A stretch of 64,000 nt of DNA. Origin: Filosporella fistucella (Eukaryota; Ascomycota; Leotiomycetes; Helotiales). Under the pieces are notes generated by a model. It ran no database searches. It was not told the origin of the DNA and saw only the letters and a program-made list of their open reading frames with translations. A program made the position numbers and the translations under genes. Shown here in pieces: positions 22,171 to 34,354 of the stretch. The stretch covers positions 2,046,001 through 2,110,000 of the forward strand of contig JAQJZZ010000005.1 in assembly GCA_030077755.1 (NCBI GenBank), in the 5' to 3' direction. How positions within the stretch are numbered: the first letter of the stretch is position 1; every line of letters starts with the position of its first letter.

Positions 22171-24810
22171 TCAAATCATCTCCTCACCCCCATCCAACCC
22201 CTGAAATAGAGCTTCGAATTGACTTGTATCTAGATTCTCATTGAATGATAGATCATCTAGGAATGTGAGGTCGAGGTCGGGGTAGTAGGGTGTTGGCTGT
22301 TGTTGCTGGGTGGGAGGGTAGAGGAGGGAGAGAGGTGGTTGTATTTGTTGTTGAGGTTGTGGGTGGGAGAATGGTGGTTGAGAGGGGGAAGAGGAGGGTT
22401 GTGAGGCGTTATTGGTGTTTGCGTTTGTGTTGATTGTAGAGGAGAAGATGGGTGGGAGTTGGTTCTGATATTGGTTCTGATTCTGATTCGGGCTCTGGAT
22501 CTGGGGTCGAGAATGCTGGTGTTGTTGAACTTGACTCCTCTCCTGCCGATCCCCATCTCCCGGATATTGCAAAACACTTTGCACTTCCCTAACCGTCGGT
22601 CTCTTCTCCCTCTCCACTTCTTCCTCACTCCCGCTTCCACCCGTTACCCTCTCTCTCAGCATCCCCCTCAACTTCCTCAGTCCCCTAGTCGCAATTGTAC
22701 AATCCTGCTTACTACTCTCCAACACCCTAAAACACTCTAAAATTTCCTCTTTCCTCTCCCTCGCCCTCGGCTCCTCTTTATTGAAACAGTAGTCCATTAC
22801 TAGTACAACAGTAGATACGAAAACATGATGATTCACACTCCAGATTTTGATGGAAGAGAGATCTTGAGAGAGGGATATCATGGTTTTACCGGTTTCGATA
22901 ACGGTACGTGCGGAGCGGAGACAGATCATACGGCTGTATGCGTATTGAGGATCTTTGGCGCCGCGGACGAGGTAGGGTCTGTGGAGGCGGGAGAGGCGGG
23001 TGTGTAGGCCGAAACGGGCCATGTTTTTCTGACGGGTTAGGAGCTGTAATTTTTTCTCTAGTCCTTCTTTCTCCTCCTTACCCAGAGTCGCACGTTGAGA
23101 AAGAGTGTTATTAACCATCATATCTGATTTATTTTCCGCATCAGCTTGGAGATGTTGAAGTTTCTTATCGAATTGGAGTACGATTTCATAGGGTAGATTA
23201 TCCATGTCTGAGCCGGAATCCCAGGCTGCGTCGACCATTTCGCGGAAGACGGTGGAGAATTTGAGACGAAATATAAAGTAAGTCATTGAGGTCGGTTGGT
23301 CCCATGGTTGTCCGTAGTTCCCATCGGGGGTGATGGCGTCGTCGTTGACATTGGTGGGATAGTCGACGTTCATTTGTTTGGGGTGAATCATGTATGTGCC
23401 ACATTGGGCGCCGCTCATGAAGGAGAGAAGCCCTAATACATCACGAATTAGTACACGAGCTCTTCTGGACGACAAAAGGTATGTACGTACAATCCGTAGA
23501 AGTGATATGCCACCATATCCGTCTCTTAACCTCCAAATCAACGTAATCTACCTTCTCATTCTCTCTCTGCTTCTTCTTCCACGGCGAATCAATCTGATGC
23601 AATCCCAATGTCCTAGCCGTATGCATAATTGTAGCCGAGAGTGTTCTCAACGTAGCTATAGCCCCAATATTAGGCATCAGGTGCTGAGAAATCAAAATCA
23701 GACTTTGGAGTGATTCAACAGTAGGACTACTCAAACAATCGGCAGCAGCAAGAGATTCTTGAGCCAGCGCGACGAAACGACGAAATGCTTGGGTAGATTC
23801 ATCTACGGTATTGAAAGGTAGTTTCGCGGTAGGTGAGGAGAAGTAAGCGCTCAACGCGAAGAATGTAGCTATGAGTGCTAATTGTCTATAATCAGGTCTC
23901 TTATTCTGCTCCACACTCGTGTATACCGTATCGAATATATTTCGAACAGTCGGTACATGAATGATTTGGTATATCCAATTCACATGTTCAACGTAGTAAT
24001 CCAGAAGAAGCTGCCCTTGATGGCGGGGTGGAAGCATGGTTGGGATATTTTGTGTGAATGCCGCTGCTAGTTTCGGGCGTGTAAGGGAGAATATGAAAGA
24101 GCCGAAGCTTTCGGCGACTCGAGAATCGGATCTGATTTGATCCTATATGGTCAGTATTTGTTATCGACTCTTTGATGGAATTGACAGACCTCAGAAACAG
24201 CAGGTGCATGTTCAAAAGCATCTGTCTCTAACCAAGAGACCGTTTTCGAGAGCTCAACATCTTCAGGTGTTTCATGTTTATGATGGACTATTTCTATCAT
24301 TATTAGCAATTACTCCGAATGAAAGGAGAAATACCAACCAGGAACTTGATCATGAATCTGTTTAGCAACAGCAGGGTTGCTATCAACATTTCCCTGTCTC
24401 GAAAGCAATTCCTCGAGTTTCTTTACCCTCAAATTAAGCTCATCGATATTTTGACTATCTCAATTAGTCTTTTCTCCCTTACTACTATATACTCATATAT
24501 CAATGTCATTCAAAAGAACCAACGCACCTTGGAATATAACTCTGCTCCACTTGTCCAGTCGCAGAATGGCTCGGAGTACTCTCTACACAACCCCATCAAC
24601 ATCCTTTCCAATATATCAAACATAACAAGACAACTCACCACCAACAGAACTCTCACACACTATTTTCCTAGCCCGACAATTACTACACGGACTCCCTCTA
24701 TCGCATTTCAATTTCTTCCTTCTGCAAAAGAGACATGAAACAGGATCTTGGCGTCTACTTTTCTCGCGACCAGGTTCGCTGTTCCAGGAATGGGGGATTG
24801 TGCGTTTCAT
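22171..24810 (-). CDS. Zn2Cys6 fungal-specific transcription factor
   Basis: Six exons on the minus strand: 24810-24639, 24582-24528, 24454-24339, 24287-24190, 24142-23491 and 23432-22171 (introns 47-73 nt); 784 residues. The zinc cluster is CX2CX6CX5CX2CX6C with Cys26, 29, 36, 42, 45 and 52. A short linker and a leucine-type coiled coil (NIDELNLRVKKLEELL) follow. The fungal transcription factor middle domain includes RRIWWHITSTDW and a TYMIHPKQMNVDYP motif, assembled across the last intron. The C-terminus is Gln-, Pro- and Asn-rich with an acidic end, as expected of an activation domain. Two donors (GTTGGT, GTCTGT) are weak, but phases and motifs agree. The gene is divergent from the MFS transporter at 25395, which makes that transporter its most likely target. 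Confidence 0.85.
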
Positions 24811-25394
24811 ATTTTATGTATGTATGTATTTTTCGGGCGGCTATAAAATTATGGAGACAAATGATGATTGTTCCATGGAGGTTGAAGTTGATTTGAGGGT
24901 TGAATTGTAATGAGGTGCGAACGGAGGGAAATAAGCCGGAGATTCCGGGGAGTATCCGCCCCACCTCTCTCTTACTGCCGCAGAAGGCCCCGCTAAATTC
25001 CCGTTTGGGATGTATCGCGAGATGGATTGTTAAGATTTTACTTTCTCTTCTCTTCTCGCTCTCGCGCTTTCGGCTTTCGCGCAAAGGTCTGGAGAATGGG
25101 GTTCTTATTAAGTAGAGCAAAGTGAGAGCACCATGGAGATTCCATGGATGAGGTAAGGAGGGAGGGAGGGTTGTTCAGTTGGTCATAGTGTGGGTGAGAA
25201 ATGAGATGTACGGATATACTCCGATGCTTTAAGGAGAACAGGGAGATGGTATAAGTATGTCTATTTGCCTTTTATTAGAAAGTATATTCCATATCTCATA
25301 TTTTCTGTATCCTAAGTTTGCAGATCGTCTTCTCAAGCTTTGAGATTGAGCTTTCTCCTCTTTCATTTTGTGCTTCAGGTTTCCCAACCATAAA
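24811..25394. promoter_or_regulatory. Divergent promoter, regulator and transporter
   Basis: 584 bases between the start codons of the Zn2Cys6 regulator (minus) and the MFS transporter (plus). It contains an inverted CGG-N5-CCG (CGGAGATTCCG) at 24937-24947, the half-site arrangement many Zn2Cys6 dimers bind. This is a candidate site for autoregulation or control of the transporter. CT-rich tracts lie close to the transporter start. The function is inferred from position and motif only. Confidence 0.45.
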
Positions 25395-26783
25395 ATGGCG
25401 TCTAAAGATGATATTCAATCAGACCAATCCTTCACGGATATAGAGGGTCAAGAGAAGGGATCAATAGATTCATCGTCTCCAAATAAGCAGAACGTATCTT
25501 CGGAATTCACGTTAGTATCATCACTCCAAAGGTGTGGCAAGTAGATACTAATATCCCCAGTTTCCAATCCTCTCTCATCCTCCTCGGCGCTTTCTCCGCC
25601 ATGTTCTGCACAGTAGGCTACATCAACGCCTTCGGTGTCTTCGAAACATACTACCACCAGACCCTCTTAAGCTCCAAGTCACCATCGGACATAGCCTGGC
25701 TAGGCTCCTTCAACATCTTCGTCATGTTTGGTTCGACGATGGGCGTAGGATATCTGAATGATAAATATGGTCCTAGACTCCTGCTAGCAGGCGGATCGGC
25801 AACGATGATATTAGCTATGTTTATGACTTCGTTGTGTAAGGAGTATTATCAACTCTTTCTTGCGCAGGGACTTCTTCTCGGATTGGGAATTTCATTTGTT
25901 ATTCTGCCGGCTTTTGCGGTTATTCCTCATCATTTCATAAGGAGTCGTGGACTGGCAATGGGGATCACGGTCTCTGGATCTTCGCTGGGAGGAGTGGTGT
26001 GGCCGATCGCGTTGAAGAATCTGTTGTATGATGTTGGATTTGGATGGGGTGTTCGTATCTCGGCATTCATTATGCTTCCTCTTCTTGCGTTCGCATGTTT
26101 AACTATCAAGTTACCATCGAGAATGGGAAATCAGCCAAAAGGAAAACCTGATCTCTCTGTTGCGAGGAATCCGGTACTTCTTGGTGTGGCTATCGCGTTG
26201 TTCTTCGTGTATCTGGGTCTCTTCTCTCCTTTCTTCTACATCACCTCTTGGACAATCTCTCGCGGCTACGATGCCGATCTCGGATTCTATATGGTGTCTA
26301 TCACCAATGCAGCGAGTCTATTCGGTCGTATCCTTCCCGGAATGCTGGCTGATCGTATTGGTGTTTTTAACATTATGGTCTTATCTGCTGGTATCTCAGG
26401 TATCATCTGCGCATGTTGGACGGAAGCATCATCCATAGGCGGGATAGTCGTGTTGTCCTTGGCATACGGATTTTCTTCTGGCGTAAGTACTCCCCTCTCA
26501 CATGCAGGAAACGCAACTGACCTCTTCGCAGGCTGTTATCGGACTCCAAGGAGCTTGTGCAGCCAAAGTAGCCCAGCCACATCAATATGGCGTCGCTATG
26601 GGTGTCGTCATGACTATCCTTTCCATAGCTGGACTTATTGGATCTCCTATCAACGGTCAACTATTGGATGCGTTTGGATATCTGGGAATATCTCTTTTCT
26701 CCGGATTGGCTATGCTGGTTGGCATGTTGATCATCATCTTGGCTAAGCTGAAGATGAATCCTAAGATCTTTGGGATGGTATGA
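25395..26783 (+). CDS. MFS monocarboxylate-type transporter
   Basis: Three exons, 25395-25510, 25561-26482 and 26532-26783 (introns 50 and 49 nt, the first with a TACTAAT branch); 429 residues. A hydrophilic N-terminal tail of about 40 residues is followed by 12 predicted hydrophobic segments. The pattern is that of the fungal monocarboxylate or riboflavin-type MFS: GYINAFGVFETYY after the first segment, then AWLGSFNIF, GYLNDKYGPR (the loop 2-3 signature), and FGRILPGMLADRIG in the second half. Substrates in this group include small carboxylates and related compounds and cannot be read from sequence. Its divergent partner is a Zn2Cys6 regulator. Confidence 0.85.
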
Positions 26784-28887
26784 GGACTGTTTTCTGGAGG
26801 CACATGGTGGGTACACAAAAGTATGAGAGGCGTTGCATAGAAATGTGGAGTTTGAAATGATTGGCATATTAATGTGATAGACTGTACATACATAGGGTAA
26901 ATAGAGAGATATCCGGTTCACTCAACTCCGGGTCTTGGAAAGGGGGATAGTAATATGTTATACAAATATATCCACTATTCTGGTATCCACATCTCACAAT
27001 GGCGTGTTCGACTTTTCGAGCATACGCATGAAATCGGAAACAGCAGCGGGTGATGACGGATGAAAGAGTTGTCTCTGAAGGGTTGAGAATACCGTACGAA
27101 CCTGGTCTATCTACCTCACTTGAGATAGGCACGTGACTAGCTCTGAGTCGATTGAATCAAATCAAATCAATTAAGCTTCAAACAATCCGAATAAAGAAAT
27201 TTCAATTCATCCCCAAAATAAAATCCAATGTATCCCTTATCTGGTGGCTGTAGAATGAAACCCCCTAGACCTTCGAATTCCAAAATTAAGCTGAAGAAAA
27301 TTTCATCCTTATCGCAAAAGAAACCCCACTCCCCGAAATCACATATTTAAAAGCATCTCCTCGGAATCTAGATGCATTCCTGTCTGTGTGAATGCAACGC
27401 ATTTCAAGCGGACCCAGCACCAAATTACAACTTCCATTCTGATCTTTTCGTAGAAATGAGTACGGGTGTACCTCTGCATATGAAGAGGCTGTACCATAAT
27501 GATAATCTTCCGCGGCCAGGGTCCGTTATCTGGGATCAGAAATGGTGTGCAGCATCTCCGCGGGGTCTCCACAGCGTCGATTAGAAAACCCACATGAACC
27601 AACTTAGCAGCCAGCATATGCCAGCATACTACGTATATAACCCCCAAGTAAACCGCCAAGGCACCGAATACTGGCTGAGGCTTGAGACTTTTTTCCACCT
27701 TCACCTCATGTATACTGCACATTTTAATAAGCCTTCCGTTGAGCCCCCTGATGGGGATGCGTACTGTAAGGTAAGTGGTAGGCAAGTGGTAGGTGGGAGG
27801 TATGATTTAAAGCTACGAGATATGAGATATGGACTCTTGGCCAATGAACCTTATTCGACCCCCCAAAAGAGACTATAAAAATCCTTATCTTTGGGCGTGG
27901 GAGGAGACAGGGGAAAGGCGCTGGTAAGACACGGGCTGAGTCGAAGCGTCGCGACATCGCTTTCTAGAATTTTATACCCACAGCTTCTTGCCTGTCATGT
28001 TTTGTTTTTCGTTGTTCATGCCGGAAGGCCAGAGCTGCAAATGAGAATGAATGCATGGGCAGCAAGTATGAGTCCAGCTCTGAGTCTGAACCCATCGATA
28101 TATCCAGCCTGCGTCGCACACGGCTAGTTCCCGTCGGCATTCCCATCTCAATCTGTTCGTTATCAGACAACTGCGTCAAGCCAAGCTGTTCGTCGCCTCT
28201 CTTTGCTGCATCTCTGCCCGCAAGATTCCCATCTATTGGATCTCCGTGGAATCGAGGGAAAGACCCAGCTTTATACTTCTCTGCAGACTGCACTGCGTAG
28301 GACTCCACTCCACACCCAGATCGGATTTGTCCCATACATTAATTGTGTTTGGATTGTGTTGTGTGGCGAGCGCCCCTGATCGCATCTATCTCACTTTACA
28401 GACATCTCACCTTGGCCAACCCTTCCAGCCCATCTTACCACCTCACCTTTACCCAACCAGACTCCAGACAGACCAGACAGACCAGACAGACTACTCTCCC
28501 TCAATTCGCCCCATCTTTCCCAGCTATTACCGTCTCTACCGACCCACCTACCCACCACCCAAAGCCCTCCCTCCCTAGCTCCCAGAGGCTGACTCTCGCC
28601 TGGTCGGGTCCAATTCCTAATTACCCGTGGAGATTTGGAGAAGGGACCATCCACACGTCCTGTCCAAGACTTCGATAGATAAGGAAATTCCAGGTCCAAG
28701 GAGATCTTCACTAAAATCCTCATCCTGCACCAATCCGTCATTGTAACGCTCTGCTATATTAAGGCAGGGTACAATCCCGAAAAATATATCCTCGTTCAAC
28801 TCGATATCCACAGTTCAATCACTCCTTCACTTCAGGGATATCTCGACTACTTTTCACCAACACTTCAATAGATCAATCACACTCAAG
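26784..28887. promoter_or_regulatory. Long promoter of the nitrate transporter
   Basis: A 2.1-kb stretch without a convincing gene. Two exact CTCCGHGG sites, the known NirA/NIT4 consensus, lie at 27556-27563 (CTCCGCGG) and 28242-28249 (CTCCGTGG). HGATAR sites for GATA factors such as AreA occur close by: TGATAA near 27500, AGATAA in reverse near 27526 and 27886, TGATAA in reverse near 28160, and AGATAA at 28677-28682. This is the classic pairing for nitrate induction with nitrogen repression. A minus-strand frame at 27785-27339 overlaps one cluster and shows no protein motif. Confidence 0.55.
28464..28490. repeat. Three perfect copies of a 9-mer
   Basis: CCAGACAGA occurs three times head to tail in the CT- and AC-rich leader region of the nitrate transporter gene. 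It is a short minisatellite, probably variable between strains. No function is evident. Confidence 0.8.
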
Positions 28888-30530
28888 ATGCCTCTCAAAC
28901 TCTCCCATCTCTGGGTTGCACCAGAGATCAACCCTCTCAATCAAAAGGCCCGCTCTATTCCAGTCCTCAACCCTATGAACAAGTATGGACGAACATTCTT
29001 CTTCTCCTGGTCTGGTTTCTTGGTTGCTTTCTTGTCATGGTAAGTCTTCAATTCACTCTCGTGAATGTAAACAATGCTTACTCCTCTAGGTACGCCTTCC
29101 CACCTCTCTTGACTCTCACTATCCGAAAGGATTTAAAGATGAGTCAAAATGAGTACGCCAACTCCAACATTATGGGTCTTACTGGTACATTGGTCATCCG
29201 TCTCATCGCCGGTCCCCTCTGTGATAAATTCGGTCCTCGTCTCGTTTTCGTCGGATGTCTTCTCGCTGGTGCAATCCCAACCGCTCTAGCTGGTACAGTC
29301 ACATCTCCAACCGGTATCATCGTTCTCCGCTTCTTCATCGGTGTCTTGGGTGCTTCCTTCGTTCCTTGCCAGGTCTGGTGTACCGGTTTCTTCGACAAGA
29401 ATGTTGTTGGAACTGCTAATGCTCTTGCCGGTGGATGGGGTAACTCAGGTGGTGGTATCACTGTATGGCTTCTTCCCCACAACGCCACAATACCTTGCTA
29501 ATCATCCACAGTACTTCGTCATGCCAGCTATCTTCGACTCGCTGGTCAAGAACCAACATCTTTCTGCTCACGTCGCATGGAGAGTCTCCTTCATCGTCCC
29601 ATTCATCATCATCACCGCCATCGCAATGGGTATCCTCTTCACCTCCGAAGATTGCCCAAGCGGCAAATGGGCCGATCGCCACCAAGCTCTCGATGCCATT
29701 GCCGCCGCCGCAAACACCACTGCTACTCCATCCCCAACTGAATCCATTAGCGAGAAGACTGGTGATATCACCAAAGTCAAGTCTGAGAAACGTGACTCTG
29801 AGGCTGCTATCAAGGATCACAACGCTATCGATGCCGCAGAGGGAGAAGTCATCGTCGCACCTACTTTCAAAGAAGGTCTCCAAGTTTTGTTCTCTCTCCA
29901 AACTCTCGCTCTTGCTCTCCCATACGCTTGTTCTTTCGGTAAGTTTCCTTCCCCCTTCCATTCAAACAAAACTAACACTTCACAGGCGGCGAATTGGCAA
30001 TCAACTCCATCATCGGCTCCTACTACCTGAAGAACTTCCCCAAGCTCGGCCAAACCGGCTCCGGTCGCTGGGCAGCCATGTTCGGTCTCCTGAACGTCTT
30101 TTTCCGTCCCCTCGGAGGCATGGTCGCAGATATCATCTACAAGTACACCGGCTCAGTCTGGGGCAAGAAGATGTGGATCGTCTTCTGCGGTGTCGTAATG
30201 GGCTGTTTCGAACTTGCTATCGGTCTTATTAACCCCCACCACAAAGCCACCATGTTCGGTCTCGTCGCTGGTCTCGCTGTCTTCATGGATGCTTCCAATG
30301 GCGCTAACTTCGCTGTCGTACCTCACGTTCACCCCTTCGCCAACGGTATCCTGAGCGGTATAATCGGCGCTACTGGCAACTTGGGTGGCATCATCTTCGC
30401 GATCATCTTCAGATATAATGGCAAGCAGTATAACAAGGTTATCTGGATTATTGGCGCTATCTCTATCACTGTCAACTTGTCAGTTGCTTGGATCAGACCT
30501 GTTCCCAGGAAGCAGATTGGTGGACAATAA
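28888..30530 (+). CDS. Nitrate transporter, NNP/NRT2 family of MFS
   Basis: Four exons, 28888-29039, 29090-29462, 29512-29938 and 29986-30530 (introns 50, 49 and 47 nt); 498 residues. The N-terminus (PLKLSHLW, then [15 protein letters not shown]) is typical of CrnA/NrtA-type high-affinity nitrate transporters. The first nitrate signature ends as [10 protein letters not shown], directly before the second intron. The MFS motif [10 protein letters not shown] is present. A large central cytosolic loop with acidic and Lys-rich stretches lies between the two six-helix halves, as in fungal NRT2 proteins. The second signature region reads [11 protein letters not shown]. It imports nitrate or nitrite with protons at the plasma membrane. 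No nitrate or nitrite reductase lies in the window, so it is not in a tight assimilation cluster here. Its promoter carries NirA- and GATA-type sites. Confidence 0.93.
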
Positions 30531-31599
30531 GTCTCTTTCTCTCAGAACTGAGGATAGTGGATTGTTTACTTGAGCTTTGAGCTTTTAGCTGTTTCGTTTT
30601 TCATTAGAGGGTAGATGGGAATGGGTAGGATACCGGGAAAGAGATATCCTGGGGTGTTATAGATATGAAATTGTAGTATTGTTTATATAAGAGTACGAAG
30701 TACGTTGGCTAGAATAAATACCAATACCAAGATTGCTGATCAATCTTTTCTTTTCTTTATGTTTTTGCTTTCGTTGCTTTCTGTTCTACTCTTCTCTCTC
30801 TTTCTCTGCCATATCGAGAACTCCCCTTCTTTCTTCCCTTCCTGATTCCAGTCCCCCGTGCTAGAATCCTCCGCTTTGCAAGTGACGCTCCGCTGGCCCT
30901 CCGGGGGCCACTGCCGTGGAGGCAGGGAGGAGAAGCGGTGGAGTATGGTGGATATTAAGTATATGTCAGTATGAGAGGACTCGACGGAGACCCCTTCTTA
31001 CTCTACAGTAGCGAGCTAGCTGGGAGCAAGCAGGTATTACTTCGTAGATAGCACTTGAATACCGAGGTCACATGCCTTAGATTTCTAGGTTGAGGATAGG
31101 AAGCGTAGGTCGTAGTGAGTTGGTGGTTGGTGTGTGGGGAAGCGTGGTGATTTAATGGTGGGCGTGTATGAAGTAGAGAGCACAGTGGTGAGGCTGTTCA
31201 TGCGCATACGCTTTTGGAAATGGGAAGGGAGGTGGCAGGATTTGACAAAATGCGGCGCAAGGGGAGGCGTAGGTACGGGCACAACTGAAATCCTTTCAGC
31301 TAAAGCTAAATGACAGAAAATAGTAGGAAGCAGAAGTAAGAATTCTAAAAGTCTTGCTTCTGCTTTACGGAATGAATCCTAGCTAAATACTAGAGCTAAT
31401 TAAGATACAAGAGGACTTGGGCTTATGCATGGATCCTTCTCGTCAACCCGACAGAAATACGGAGTGGGTATCGAGGAAGAAAGACTGCTGATGTCCTTAG
31501 GGTAAATTTCAGTTTAAAAATCCACCAGTTTGTACAAAAGATCAATAGTTCTGCATTGATCTTCCCACTGCTTCACCTGATATCCCTATCAGTCTGCTT
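30531..31599. other. Intergenic with a GC-rich compound inverted repeat
   Basis: A 1.07-kb stretch between the convergent nitrate transporter and DUF2458 genes. The main feature is a nested hairpin: core TGGCCC (30894-30899) against GGGCCA (30905-30910), flanked by CTCC/GGAG arms at 30888 and 30918, and an outer CCGCTT (30871-30876) against AAGCGG (30933-30938). The rest shows no gene. Confidence 0.5.
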
Positions 31600-32543
31600 C
31601 TAATCACAGCATAAATCCTCCAATATCCCCAACATCTTCTTCTGTAACTCCACCAATTCCTCTTCTTCAATCATCCCCTTTGCTCCCTTTCCCTCCTTCC
31701 CTTTCTCTGTCTTCTCTCGAGAAGTCCTACACACTAATTCTCCTCTCGTCCCAAAGAAAGGTACACCGTATCCTTTTAGTCTGCTAGTCATTTCTCGAAC
31801 CATGGCCAGTTGTGCTTTATAGACTTTTAGATCGTATGTTTGCAGCTCGAAGGCTGTTTCTTCAGCGTGGTTGGTTGTGGGGTTGGAGAGGGCGGTGCCG
31901 CCTACGGCTTTACTGTGGAGTAGGTGAGTTGGTATTTGACGTAATTGAAATGAGGTATATGAGGGGAGTAATTGGGTAAGTTGGAGAAAAATTAGAGGGA
32001 AAAGACTGGGAGAAGAGGGAGAACAGGTCATGTGACATACAGCACTTCATCCAATTTCTTCTGGCCCTCCTTCCTTGCAGCCTGCCTCTCAATAAGGGCT
32101 TTCCTTCCATTCCACCATTGTTCTTCATGTTCTTGTTGGACTTTAATCATCTATACCACATTAACTCCACCATTTCACCTCTCTCCAACCAAAGCGAGAG
32201 GAGGAAGGGAAGAACAAACCCGTTTTATCTCCGTCAATATATTCTCATGTTTAGCTACCGTCTTCATCACACATTTCAACCCAGCTGACCACTCTATAAT
32301 CGTAGCTGGGTCGATGAGATCCTGCTTCTTGATGGGTTCTCCTGGGGGGGTTGTGGAGCGTGGGTACTCTTGTCTTGGCGGATGCCAGGTCGTTTGCTGT
32401 GGATTGTATTGCTCTTGAGGGGGTGGTTGATGGTATTGAGATTGGGATTGGGAGGCTTGAGGAGCTGGAACATGAGCTTGAGGACCTAGTGCTGCAAGAG
32501 TCTTGAGGATCGTAGCTAGATCTGGGGTGGAATTGGGATCCAT
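31600..32543 (-). CDS. DUF2458 family protein
   Basis: Three exons on the minus strand: 32543-32220, 32150-32041 and 31912-31600 (introns 69 and 128 nt); 248 residues. The N-terminal 60 residues are Gln- and Pro-rich. The family core follows: IDPATIIEWSAGLKCVMKTVAKHENI, then after the first intron EEQWWNGRKALIERQAARKEGQKKLDEVL, then KAVGG. This is the pattern of the fungal family DUF2458. The remainder is mostly helical and charged and ends in LLQ-like coil. No function is established as far as I know. It is divergent from the COX14-like gene with only 359 bases between starts, so the two may be co-expressed. Confidence 0.8.
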
Positions 32544-32902
32544 GGTGGTTGGCTGGATGCACGTGAGTGTGGATTTTAGAGGCTATATCTCTTTTTCGAT
32601 GATAGCTGCGACTCAGTTGTCAGCAATCGCTTGAATGAAGAAGAAGAGCAGAAAGATGGTTTGGATTACCTAAAAAAAAGAGTCTCCGATTTCTTCAAAA
32701 ATTCACGTTCTATTCAAACAACACAGCTCCAACAGATCGGGATATCAACGGGTAATTCCGCACGCTAAAAATCCGCGGGTCATCGAGCCTCCAAAAAATC
32801 GCCTGATCGTAGCAAATATCAAAAGGCAAATGTAAATCAACAATTCATCCTCCCACAAACCCCTTCCCTCCTGTCTGCAGCCGTATCTGCTACTCTGCAA
32901 AC
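32544..32902. promoter_or_regulatory. Divergent promoter, DUF2458 and COX14-like genes
   Basis: 359 bases between the two start codons. AT-rich, with no clear operator. Only position supports the promoter role. Confidence 0.5.
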
Positions 32903-33800
32903 ATGCCGCGCTCAGCAACAGACGCAACGCGTTTTACGTCCACGACACCTCATGTCTCGGCCAAAGCCCCAGCTCCAAATCTAGGCCAGAGAAAATTCGT
33001 CCCTAAGAAGCCGGGGCCGGTGGGAGAGACGCCTCAAGAGAAGGTTAGAAGATTGAGAGCTGCGGCCGATAGAGCGAGAGATGCGCAGGTGTCGACGATG
33101 GATAAGATCATTATTCGAGGGCGGGTATGGGCAGATCGAGCGCATCGGGTTACTGCGTTGAGTTTGATTGCCGCTACTGGTATTTACACTCAATTGCTTG
33201 TTTTCAAGCTTGTTTTAGATGCAAAGCTAATTGTTGGATATAGTTATTGCGGGAGGTGTGACGGTGTATGCTACGATGGATATGATAATGTACAATCGCA
33301 AGAAACGGGCACAGTTCTTTGAGGAACAAAAGGCTTTACATGCTTCTGCTATGCATCAAGCTAAGGAGGCATTAGCTTCTGGGACGATCACAGAGGAACA
33401 GCTTAAGTTTCTGAAGAGAGAGGCGGATCATGATGAAGCTGTTGCACGGGCGAAGGCTGAGAAGCAGAAAGGCATATTTAAAAAGGGGAAGGAGTGGCTT
33501 TTCTCTGGCTTGTCAAAGGAGGAAGAGGGAGAAGATGTAGGGAGCAGTGAGAGGAGATTGGGATATGAGGCTTTGAGTGAGGAAGATGATTCGTTAGGGG
33601 AGAGGGAGAGTGATATCGTGAGAGCTATTGAAGAGAAGAAATTAGCGTTGGCTAGTGGGATATCGGAGAAGGCTAAGCAGGCTTTTGCAGATGAGAAGGA
33701 GAGACAACGAACGGGTGGGCCGCTTGATCGATTAGGGACTGATATGGATGAGGAGAAGCCGAAGAACGGAGGCTGGACGTCGTGGATGGTGAGGAGGTAG
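32903..33800 (+). CDS. COX14-like cytochrome oxidase assembly protein
   Basis: Two exons, 32903-33179 and 33244-33800, with a 64-nt intron inside the membrane segment (phase 1); 277 residues. The first 80 residues are basic and probably disordered (KAPAPNLGQRKFVPKKPG). A conserved core follows: VWADRAHRVTALSLIAATV, one hydrophobic helix IAGGVTVYATMD, then MIMYNRKKRAQFFEEQK. This core matches the Pfam 'cytochrome oxidase c assembly' (COX14) pattern, a mitochondrial inner-membrane factor that works on Cox1 synthesis and assembly. The C-terminal 170 residues are a long charged helical region not found in yeast Cox14, as often seen in filamentous fungi. The assignment rests on pattern recall and should be checked by profile search. 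Confidence 0.7.
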
Positions 33801-34354
33801 GGTGTATGTTGCTTGTTTGTAAGATTGTATCATATGGGAGATGGTGAAAGCATGGGAAGGGCGTTTCAAGACTTTGGCCTTGTGGATTCAGTATAATTGA
33901 CACTCAACTTGCTGAGAGGAGCTTTGCGTTTAAAGCGACTCAAGAATCCTGTCACGGTTCATTGCATGGCATCTGTTCATAAACTAACAGTCCAAATTCG
34001 GCATCAGGGATACGACACTTTCAGAGGCTGGAGCCCGGAGGGCTTCCATATTTCCTCCAGAGCTCTCGAGAAATTACTAGAGTTCTAGCAAGATTAATTA
34101 GCGAATTCACGCTCGAGGCAGCAAAGCAAGATCATTCTTTGGAAATGGGGAAGCTCCAATTCAGATCTACAATCATCCAAAACGATCATACGAAGACAAG
34201 GGGTTTACTTCTAAGTCTCATCTATCATTCTGTTTTCAGTGTTCTCTGCAGAAATCCTCTCTCTCGTATAAACACCCACCGCTCGATCACCATACTAGCT
34301 CTCTCTTCTACCTTCTCCTCACCACCACCCCCAAAATCTTCCTCTCCAAAGGCA
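33801..34354. other. Intergenic between convergent genes
   Basis: 0.55 kb with no gene seen. The CT- and CA-rich block at 34290-34350 is low complexity. Confidence 0.45.

Noticed and set aside
27339..27785. 148-codon minus-strand frame upstream of the nitrate transporter
   Set aside because: No protein motif and odd composition; it overlaps a cluster of NirA and GATA sites, so promoter is the better reading.
29458..29961. 167-codon antisense frame over the nitrate transporter
   Set aside because: It is the mirror of the coding exon's codon bias and has no motif of its own.
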